A DNA stretch of 5,702 bases from Solobacterium sp. (GTDB lineage: Bacteria > Bacillota_I > Bacilli_A > Erysipelotrichales > Erysipelotrichaceae), in the NCBI GenBank assembly GCA_016291725.1, contig JAEEYJ010000132.1:1-5702 (forward strand), given 5' to 3'. The position numbers and the translations under genes are program-made. The number at the start of each line of letters is the position of its first letter. The stretch's first letter is position 1. Under the pieces are notes generated by a model. That model saw only the letters and a program-made list of their open reading frames with translations, was not told the origin of the DNA and did not search any database. This document shows, in pieces, positions 1-5,216 of the stretch.

Positions 1-351
1 CGCCAGCAGCTGAAAATCGGACTGTTCGGTGTTCGTCCGGACGATACGGACAGACTGTGGATTGCCTATGAACCGGTATGGTCGATCGGTGTGAACGGTA
101 CTCCTGCAAGTGCGGATTATGCCGAAGAGATGCACTTTGAAATCAAGAAATGCCTTGCAGAGCTGTTCGGTGAGCGGGCTGAGCGGATCCCTGTTCTTTA
201 CGGCGGAAGCGTGAATCCCGGCAACGCTGAGGAACTGATTGTCCAGAAGGACATCGATGGTCTCTTTGTTGGCAGAGCCGCCTGGGACGCAGCGAAGTTC
301 GATGCATTGATCCGCCAGGCACTGAAGGCCTATTGTTCCGGAACAGAATAG
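1..351 (+). CDS. Triose-phosphate isomerase family protein, C-terminal part; probable L-erythrulose-1-phosphate isomerase (LerI/EryH-like)
   Basis: The reading frame is open from the first base and ends at TAG; 116 residues are visible and the start lies left of the window. Seen: the TIM catalytic-glutamate segment YEPVWSIG (Glu at visible residue 24), followed by the phosphate-binding loop YGGSVNPGNAEEL and a C-terminal DGLFVGRAAWDAAKF segment. Ordinary glycolytic TIM usually has GGASL at that last loop. GRAAWDA is what I associate with the paralogues LerI and EryH, which interconvert L-erythrulose 1-phosphate and D-erythrulose 4-phosphate in tetritol and apionate catabolism. The fold and cytosolic sugar-phosphate isomerase role are secure; the substrate is an inference from this loop and from the convergent RuBisCO-like gene. 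Glycolytic TIM remains the alternative. It ends 23 nt before a strong hairpin terminator. Confidence 0.87.
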   Translation, partial: RQQLKIGLFGVRPDDTDRLWIAYEPVWSIGVNGTPASADYAEEMHFEIKKCLAELFGERAERIPVLYGGSVNPGNAEELIVQKDIDGLFVGRAAWDAAKFDALIRQALKAYCSGTE

Positions 352-374
352 ACTGCTTCTGTATGTGTGCAAAC

Positions 375-411
375 AAAAAGGATCTCCGCAGTAAAGCGGA
401 AATCCTTTTTT
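375..411. terminator. Bidirectional intrinsic terminator between convergent genes
   Basis: The arms 375-383 (AAAAAGGAT) and 402-410 pair perfectly, then one C/A mismatch (384/401), then TCCGC 385-389 pairs with GCGGA 396-400 around the 6-nt loop 390-395. Each strand reads a GC-containing stem ending in a T run, so it can stop both the TIM-family gene (stop at 351) and the leftward operon (RLP stop codon at 425-427). This is the only gene-free stretch in the window, and it is short. Confidence 0.88.
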
Positions 412-424
412 CGTATTCCGGGTA

Positions 425-1696
425 CTATTCGACGTATCCCCATTTGGCCAATGATGCCTGCAGCTCCGGATAAGCCTCTGCCGCTTTGCAGAAATCGGTA
501 TCCTGTACCGCAATATCGATGGCCTGCTGCATCGCTCTCGCACCTGCGGCTGTTCCCATCGGGTGTCCCTGGATGGATCCGCCGGCTGCCAGTACGATGT
601 TTCTGCCTGCTTCACGGATGTAACGCTTGACAATGCCCGGGTGGACGCCTCCTCCGATGCTGGGCATGGTCGGTCTGATCTCTCCCAGAGGAAGCGTCAG
701 CTGCTGAAGGATCTGCAGATACTTCTGCCTGCGCAGAGGATAGCCTCCGTAAGGGGTATTCAGCATCACGATGTCCGCACCGGCGATCCTGGCCAGCTTG
801 CCGACAGCCAGCGGGGTTGCCATACCGCTGAGACTGCCTTCACAGAACATTCCTGCACCGGCAGAATGCCCCAGGATCGGCAGACGGGTATTGGCCGCAA
901 TGTACTTCAGAGCACTGTAGCCGAGGACAGAGAAGTTGACCATCAGTCCGTCAGCTCCTGCCGCTTCCACCTTTTCAATGCTCTCCTTCAGCTCCGAAAT
1001 GCCGCCGGTGATATTGACGAAATACTTCACGGTTTTCCCGGTGATTTCTGCAGCTTTCGCAGCTGCTTCCTTGTAGGCTTTGACTCTCTCCTCCGGCCTG
1101 GAGTATACCGGATTGCCGAACAGCTCATCATCCTTGATCAGATCGACACCGCCGAGCGCAGACTGATAGAAGATGCCAGCTCCTTCCTCCGGTGTCAGTC
1201 CTGTGCAGGGCTTGATCATGTTCAGCAGAAGCGGCCGTTCCTTGACCCCGAAGAGCTTCTGTACACCTTCAATGCCGAAGCGCGGTCCCTGGAAACGCTT
1301 CAGGAACGCTTCACTGAACTGAATGTCCATCAGCTTGACCTGCGCGCTTGTGGAAGCGTCATTGCCCAGCAGGGAAGTGATCATCAGTGGGAAATCAGAA
1401 CCGAAATTGACTGTCGGATAGGCAATCTGGATCAGATAGCCCATTTTATCCGGGCAGGACCCGTCCAGTTCCATCGGTGGAACATCAAAGATATTGACGA
1501 CCTTGCCCATGTACTTGTCCCTGATCTCTTCCGTGATGCCGGGAATCGGCACCCATGTACCGATTGTCTGCCCCACTGCCAGCGATACAGCCTTCTGTAC
1601 GATGTCCGTCTCCGGCGGCAGTTCGATGTAGTATGTGGCAACGACCACATCTTCTTTCTGTACGGTTTCAGGAAGAAGGAAATTCTTATTGTCCAT
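425..1696 (-). CDS. RuBisCO-like protein (form IV RLP), possible 3-oxo-sugar-acid-phosphate decarboxylase (OiaX-like)
   Basis: 423 residues, complete; ATG with GAGAGGA 7 nt upstream. The N-terminal RuBisCO domain includes GTW (46-48) and GNDAS (111-115, Asn equivalent to N123). The TIM barrel includes FQGPRFGI (135-142), IKP (161-163), KDDE (188-191), GH (276-277), GGGVH (348-352) and GGSIQGHP (372-379). Aligned by eye to plant RuBisCO, the carbamate Lys and metal ligands K201/D203/E204 are kept (K188/D190/E191), as are K175 (K162), H294 (H277) and the 403/404 glycines. However K177 is Cys164, E60 is Gly42, R295 is Ser278, H327 is Asn313, S379 is Gly348 and the loop-6 K334 is gone. It therefore should not fix CO2. 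Known RLPs enolise or decarboxylate sugar-phosphate-like substrates: MtnW in methionine salvage, OiaX/OiaT in apionate catabolism. No methionine-salvage gene is nearby, whereas sugar-acid genes and a LerI-like isomerase are, which favours the OiaX-type branch. The exact substrate is unknown. It is the last gene of the leftward operon. Confidence 0.93.
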   Translation of the reverse strand: MDNKNFLLPETVQKEDVVVATYYIELPPETDIVQKAVSLAVGQTIGTWVPIPGITEEIRDKYMGKVVNIFDVPPMELDGSCPDKMGYLIQIAYPTVNFGSDFPLMITSLLGNDASTSAQVKLMDIQFSEAFLKRFQGPRFGIEGVQKLFGVKERPLLLNMIKPCTGLTPEEGAGIFYQSALGGVDLIKDDELFGNPVYSRPEERVKAYKEAAAKAAEITGKTVKYFVNITGGISELKESIEKVEAAGADGLMVNFSVLGYSALKYIAANTRLPILGHSAGAGMFCEGSLSGMATPLAVGKLARIAGADIVMLNTPYGGYPLRRQKYLQILQQLTLPLGEIRPTMPSIGGGVHPGIVKRYIREAGRNIVLAAGGSIQGHPMGTAAGARAMQQAIDIAVQDTDFCKAAEAYPELQASLAKWGYVE

Positions 1697-1703
1697 ATTC
1701 TTG

Positions 1704-1710
1704 TCCTCTC
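1704..1710 (-). promoter_or_regulatory. Ribosome binding site of the RLP gene
   Basis: GAGAGGA on the minus strand, 7 nt before the RLP ATG. It overlaps the TGA stop (1709-1711) of the UPF0261 gene, which fixes the RLP start and suggests coupled re-initiation. Confidence 0.7.
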
Positions 1711-2947
1711 AGTTCCATCCGTATTCTTTCAGCAGCAGCTTGAATTCATCCGCTGCAACTGCAGCGAATTCAGGATCGTTGATCCCTTTCTCCACTACTA
1801 CAAGCTTTACATTGGGCGGAACCTGTTCCTTGAATGCCCGGACCATCAGTTCATCGATTTCCGGATCGTAGATCGGGCCGCCGACTGCAGTCGTCTGGCA
1901 GCACCCCTTTGTCGGTACCACCAGGGTTACCGGCTTCACAGCCGTGCCCAGGCGTTCGCAGACAACCTTGACGAGTTCCTCCGCTTCTTTCCGGGTGATC
2001 TTGGAGTGCCAGATATTGGCGTTGTGCAGGACCGACCTGCGTTCCTTGAAGTCTTCCGGCAGATAAGAGCCCGTTGATTCATTGTAGTAATCGTTCATGT
2101 CCAGACCGCCGGGTACGACAAGTGTAGGAATCCCGTATTCCAGGGATTTCAGCAAACGGTTCCGGGCACCGGCACAGTAGCCGCCGAACAGTTCGCAGAC
2201 AATCTCATGGAGCGTGTAGTCCAGAACGGCATTGATCTGCCCTTCCTCGATCAGCGCTTCCATGCAGCGTCCGCCGACACCGTTGGCGTGGAATACTACC
2301 TGCTCATAATCCGTGCCTTCTGTTATGAGCCGCAGGGCTTCCATAGTGCCTTTTGTTGTCTCACCCAGCATCGTTGCGGCAATGATTTTGTGATCGCCGG
2401 TCTGGTGATAGATCTCACCGTACTGAACAAGACCGGTTACCGCAGCGCAGACCGAACGGATCAGTGTCTTCGTGATGGGATTGAGGCCGGCAATGTCCGC
2501 TACCGTCGGTACGACAAAGATATCCTTTTCCCCTACGAACTGCTCCATTTCCCGGCTTCCGCAGGCCAGTGCCGAAGACAGGACCTTCGGTACACCGAAC
2601 GGGAGTGCTTTCATTGCCGGTGCCGCCATGGCTCCGTTCTGCCCGCCGCCTACAGACATCACACCGTCGATCCTTCCCTGTGCATACAGTTCCGGTATCA
2701 GTTTTTCAAGTCCGGCTGTCATTGCGGCAATCTTCTCCGGTTTGTTCAGTTTTAAGAATGCTTCTCTGTCACAGGATACACAGGCCAGGACTTCCAGCGG
2801 AGTGATATCACCCTTCTCTACATCAAGATTCCAGGTACTGTTATCAATAAGCAGGGTATTCAGACCCTGCTTATTGATACATTCCGCTGCGAAAAGTGAT
2901 TCATCCAGTTTGGTATCCAGAGATTCAATGATCGCAACTGTCTTCAT
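1709..2947 (-). CDS. UPF0261 family protein (Tm-1-like ATP-binding domain protein)
   Basis: 412 residues, complete, close to the family's usual length. Family landmarks seen: N-terminal VAIIESLDTK (4-13), where relatives have a (G/S)TLDTK strand-turn; GGGQNG (100-105) followed by AAPAMKALPFGVPK; DIAGLN (151-156); FHANGVGGR (219-227); VPGGLDM (278-284); GGPIYDPEID near the C-terminus. The family is named from the N-terminal half of tomato Tm-1, a virus-resistance protein whose N-domain binds ATP. In bacteria it often sits beside a TIM-barrel PEP-mutase/PEP-hydrolase-like protein. No biochemical function is established that I know of, so its role here (ATP-dependent activation, or an enzyme subunit) is open. 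Its start is 2 nt after the upstream stop, with only a weak GGG-type binding site, so translational coupling is likely. A perfect 16-bp inverted repeat lies in codons 23-36. Confidence 0.9.
   Translation of the reverse strand: MKTVAIIESLDTKLDESLFAAECINKQGLNTLLIDNSTWNLDVEKGDITPLEVLACVSCDREAFLKLNKPEKIAAMTAGLEKLIPELYAQGRIDGVMSVGGGQNGAMAAPAMKALPFGVPKVLSSALACGSREMEQFVGEKDIFVVPTVADIAGLNPITKTLIRSVCAAVTGLVQYGEIYHQTGDHKIIAATMLGETTKGTMEALRLITEGTDYEQVVFHANGVGGRCMEALIEEGQINAVLDYTLHEIVCELFGGYCAGARNRLLKSLEYGIPTLVVPGGLDMNDYYNESTGSYLPEDFKERRSVLHNANIWHSKITRKEAEELVKVVCERLGTAVKPVTLVVPTKGCCQTTAVGGPIYDPEIDELMVRAFKEQVPPNVKLVVVEKGINDPEFAAVAADEFKLLLKEYGWN
2842..2879. repeat. Perfect 16-bp inverted repeat inside the UPF0261 coding sequence
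   Basis: The left arm 2842-2857 (TATCAATAAGCAGGGT) is the exact reverse complement of 2864-2879, with the 6-nt spacer ATTCAG. In the mRNA this is nt 69-106 of the gene, coding for the stretch INKQGLNTLLID. No T run follows on either strand, so it is not a standard intrinsic terminator. Confidence 0.93.
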
Positions 2948-2949
2948 GC

Positions 2950-3762
2950 TTATTCGCCCAGTTTCTTGCCGACGAGTTCAAGCATCTCCGGTGCATGCGC
3001 ACAGAGTACAAACTCCGGAGAAGCCGCTCTGTTCTTCAGTTCAACGATACTGTTCCAGGTCTCGTTGATATTGACGAATCTGGACGGCGGTGTAATCTCA
3101 TAGCCGATTTCCGGAACGGACTTCAGGTTGTCCAGGGTGAAGATCAGGTCTCCTGCCAGATGATAGTCTCCGTTCCTGGTGTGAACGACTACGTTCTGGT
3201 GGCCGACGGAATGGCCCGGTGTCGGATAGACACTGATTCCGTCAAAGACTTCCGCTTCACCATCGAGCAGAACAAACTCACGGCCTTCCCACTGCGGATG
3301 AATGCGCGGCTCGATCGTCAGACGAGGATCCTCATAGCTCTTGTAGTACAGAGGAATGGGGTTCTTTGCGTATTCATATTCCTTGCGCTGAACATACAGC
3401 TTTGCATTGGGGAATGCGCTGAGGTAATAGACATGGTCCCAGTGAAGATGTGTGAAGATGATGTCTGTGATCTCGGCCGGATCCACACCGATGGACGCCA
3501 GCTGGTCCGTTACCTTCTGCCCTTCGTTCTGGACAGACCCCGGATGATGGTACTTGTCCGCGATCTCTGTGGAGGACATGCCGGTATCAACCATGATCTT
3601 CCTGCCGCCGCCTTCTACATAGAAGCAGGCAACCGGCAGATAAGCTGTATCATCCTCATCCGGTTTCAGATAGAACTTATGTGTTGTGTTGTGATACAGA
3701 TAGTTTCTCTTACTGGCTGTAACGATACCTGTATTCAAGGTAGTAATTGTATATTCCTGCAT
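2950..3762 (-). CDS. Metallo-beta-lactamase-fold hydrolase, N-acyl-homoserine-lactonase (AttM/BlcC/AiiA-like) family; probable lactonase
   Basis: 270 residues, complete; ATG with TAAGGAG 8 nt upstream. Seen: MVDTGMSS (57-64) typical of the fold, the zinc motif THLHWDH (H105, H107, D109, H110), third metal His in TPGHSVGH (H184), bridging Asp in AGDL (D205), and a final His in CAHAPE (H256). This is the complete set of dinuclear metal ligands, so the enzyme should be active. No signal peptide is visible; it is cytosolic. Family members open lactone rings such as AHL autoinducers or gamma-butyrolactone. Inside a catabolic operon a metabolic lactone is a likelier substrate than a quorum signal. 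It is not a copy of the UlaG-type enzyme at the right edge: the two belong to different branches of the superfamily. The exact substrate cannot be read from the sequence. Confidence 0.9.
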   Translation of the reverse strand: MQEYTITTLNTGIVTASKRNYLYHNTTHKFYLKPDEDDTAYLPVACFYVEGGGRKIMVDTGMSSTEIADKYHHPGSVQNEGQKVTDQLASIGVDPAEITDIIFTHLHWDHVYYLSAFPNAKLYVQRKEYEYAKNPIPLYYKSYEDPRLTIEPRIHPQWEGREFVLLDGEAEVFDGISVYPTPGHSVGHQNVVVHTRNGDYHLAGDLIFTLDNLKSVPEIGYEITPPSRFVNINETWNSIVELKNRAASPEFVLCAHAPEMLELVGKKLGE

Positions 3763-3770
3763 AACAGTTT

Positions 3771-3777
3771 CTCCTTA
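3771..3777 (-). promoter_or_regulatory. Ribosome binding site of the MBL lactonase gene, overlapping the upstream stop codon
   Basis: TAAGGAG on the minus strand, 8 nt before the ATG. The first three bases are the TAA stop of the class II aldolase gene, a compact stop/Shine-Dalgarno overlap that confirms both gene ends. Confidence 0.75.
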
Positions 3778-4383
3778 TTTCTTCAGCAGCAGATCCATTT
3801 TGTGCTTTTCCCACTGAATCTGTGCAGTCTCTTCGATCAGCTCGGCAGTCTGGCCGGCTTTCACCGCGGTTTTGTCCATAGCGACGAGGCCGTGGCGCTT
3901 CAGCAGGAAACCCATTACTCCCGGATTTGCATCGATTGCTTCAAAGACTTTCGGCAGTTCCTCCGGTGTTACCGACTGGGTCGCCACATCGACAACCGGC
4001 AGCGGGCATCCGAACTTCAGCTCAGAATGCAGTGTAACCAGCTCCAGCTGTTCATAGTACATAGAGATCAGGATCGAATAAACGCTGTGGGTATGAACGA
4101 TACCACCGACATGAGGATACCGCTTGTAGATGTTTCCATGCAATGTGCATTCACGTGTCGGTTTGAACTTTCCGTCGATGAGATTCCCATCAAAATCGGT
4201 AATGCAGAGATTGTCTTCCGTGCAGCTGCCGTAGGTAAATCCGCTGGGCTTGACGATCATCAGTTCCGTATTGGGAATACGGACACTCAGATTGCCGCCG
4301 GTTCCGGTCTGTATACCGCTCTCGTATGTACGCCTGGCAGCTTCCAGAAAGTCGTTTTTCGCTTTCAGAAAATCTGTATTCAT
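3775..4383 (-). CDS. Class II aldolase/adducin family protein (sugar-phosphate aldolase or 3-oxo-acid-phosphate decarboxylase)
   Basis: 202 residues, complete, slightly shorter than FucA/AraD (about 215-230). Seen: GTGGNLSVR (27-35) and KPSG (45-48), which bind the substrate phosphate in this family; PTRE (75-78), where Glu78 occupies the position of the catalytic glutamate of fuculose-phosphate aldolase; the metal site HTH (H97, H99) and the third ligand in RHGLVA (H164). Having Glu rather than the Asp of AraD/UlaF argues for C-C cleavage or decarboxylation (FucA, RhaD or OtnC-like) rather than pentulose-phosphate 4-epimerisation. In this operon it could cleave the RLP product into a triose phosphate and an aldehyde, or decarboxylate a second 3-oxo acid; the sequence alone does not decide. 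It starts 8 nt after the esterase stop. Confidence 0.9.
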   Translation of the reverse strand: MNTDFLKAKNDFLEAARRTYESGIQTGTGGNLSVRIPNTELMIVKPSGFTYGSCTEDNLCITDFDGNLIDGKFKPTRECTLHGNIYKRYPHVGGIVHTHSVYSILISMYYEQLELVTLHSELKFGCPLPVVDVATQSVTPEELPKVFEAIDANPGVMGFLLKRHGLVAMDKTAVKAGQTAELIEETAQIQWEKHKMDLLLKK

Positions 4384-4389
4384 ACTCGT

Positions 4390-4394
4390 TCCTA
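4390..4394 (-). promoter_or_regulatory. Ribosome binding site of the class II aldolase gene
   Basis: TAGGA on the minus strand, 6 nt before the ATG at 4383, beginning with the TAG stop (4392-4394) of the esterase gene. A second AAGGA copy just upstream (4395-4399) is 11 nt away and less well placed. Confidence 0.55.
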
Positions 4395-5204
4395 TCCTTC
4401 AACAAAGGTACCCTTCAGCGGCAGCCACTCCGTAACGACTTTCCTGATCCACGGATCCCAGAAATCCCAGTTGTGGATGCCCGGGCCTTCTTCATAGACC
4501 AGGTCAATCCCCTCAGCCCGCATTGCATCACGGAAGAGAATATTCGACTGGTAAAGGAAATCTTCCGTACCGCAGCACATGAACAGCTTCGGCAGGTCAA
4601 CCCCTTCCTTATGCAGCCTCGGATACAGGGCGAAGAGATCGTTGTCGGTTCCCTTGATCGGCTTGTCTCCGAAGATGTCCTTCATCGGCATCGCCGTTGC
4701 AGGACCGCCTTCAATCCGTCCGTCCTTGCGTTCCGCTCCCATATCCAGTCCGCCGGAAAGGCTCACGGCTGCCGCAAAGAGATCAGGTCTCTCTCCGGCC
4801 AGTCGGAACGCGCCGTAGCCGCCCATCGAAAGGCCGGCAATGAAGGTGTCTTCCCTCTTCCGGGATACCGGGAAGGTCTGCTGGATAAAGGTCGGCAGTT
4901 CCTCCAGCATGTAGGTCATGAAGTCACTTCCGTGCTCCATGTTCAGATAGCAGCTGTTGGTAACTGAGGCAGATACGACACAGAGGCATTTCTCCTGTGC
5001 GTAGCGCTCGATTCCGGTGTTTCTGGTCCATACGGTGCAGTCTCCGTGCATACCGTGCAGCAGATACAGCACCTGGTACTTCCTGTCACTGTAGAACGGG
5101 CGGTCATCGGAGATGAACGGCTCGTCCGGTGTCGGAAGCACGACGCGGATATCCGTATTGGTATGCAGTGTCTGTGAGAACAGTTTTATATCGATCAGAG
5201 CCAT
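4392..5204 (-). CDS. Alpha/beta-hydrolase esterase, EstA (tributyrin/acetyl esterase)/FrmB-like
   Basis: 270 residues, complete; ATG with TAGGAG 6 nt upstream. Seen: YLLHGMHGD (47-55) forming the oxyanion-side HG motif, the nucleophile elbow GLSMGG (124-129, Ser126) followed by YGAFRLA, and good candidates for the other triad members: Asp215 in CCGTEDFLYQS and His244 in GPGIHNW. There is no signal peptide, so the protein is intracellular. The ELPTFI segment and GLSMGGYGAF elbow match the EstA/S-formylglutathione-hydrolase esterase group, which removes short acyl groups such as acetyl from sugars and other small molecules. No formaldehyde-detoxification gene is nearby, so an FrmB role is unlikely; deacylation of an esterified sugar substrate fits the operon better. 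Substrate unknown. Confidence 0.9.
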   Translation of the reverse strand: MALIDIKLFSQTLHTNTDIRVVLPTPDEPFISDDRPFYSDRKYQVLYLLHGMHGDCTVWTRNTGIERYAQEKCLCVVSASVTNSCYLNMEHGSDFMTYMLEELPTFIQQTFPVSRKREDTFIAGLSMGGYGAFRLAGERPDLFAAAVSLSGGLDMGAERKDGRIEGGPATAMPMKDIFGDKPIKGTDNDLFALYPRLHKEGVDLPKLFMCCGTEDFLYQSNILFRDAMRAEGIDLVYEEGPGIHNWDFWDPWIRKVVTEWLPLKGTFVEG

Positions 5205-5210
5205 GGTTTT

Positions 5211-5216
5211 CTCCTA
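5211..5216 (-). promoter_or_regulatory. Ribosome binding site of the esterase gene, overlapping the ulaG stop codon
   Basis: TAGGAG on the minus strand, 6 nt before the esterase ATG. The TAG is the stop codon of the upstream ulaG-like gene (5214-5216). Confidence 0.75.

Noticed and set aside
1299..1320. Short direct repeat AACGCTTCA within the RLP gene
   Set aside because: Two 9-nt copies close together in ordinary coding sequence; no further copies or structure, consistent with chance.
425..1696. Genuine CO2-fixing RuBisCO large subunit
   Set aside because: Several essential carboxylase residues are replaced (K177, R295, H327, K334 and S379 equivalents), and no small subunit or phosphoribulokinase is nearby.
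425..1696. MtnW (2,3-diketo-5-methylthiopentyl-1-phosphate enolase) of methionine salvage
   Set aside because: No other methionine-salvage gene is present and the neighbours are lactonases, an aldolase and a sugar-phosphate isomerase; not excluded by sequence alone but not favoured.
563..2077. Long rightward open frame of 504 codons opposite the RLP and UPF0261 genes
   Set aside because: It runs antisense across two well-recognised genes and their junction, its translation resembles no family and it has no operon logic. It is a codon-usage shadow.
2842..2879. Internal intrinsic terminator
   Set aside because: The stem is strong, but no T run follows on either strand and the operon continues with the same close spacing.
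2950..3762. Quorum-quenching AHL lactonase
   Set aside because: Family membership fits, but the catabolic operon context with UlaG and RLP makes a metabolic lactone the likelier substrate, and no quorum-sensing gene is visible.
3775..4383. UlaF/AraD L-ribulose-5-phosphate 4-epimerase, as expected next to ulaG
   Set aside because: The protein is only 202 residues and has Glu78 in PTRE where AraD/UlaF have Asp in an SSDT motif, so it fits an aldolase or decarboxylase better.
2995..4497. Long rightward open frame of 500 codons opposite the MBL, aldolase and esterase genes
   Set aside because: It spans three convincing minus-strand genes with conserved catalytic motifs; the antisense protein is Cys/Arg/Ile-rich and unrecognisable. 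Shadow frame.
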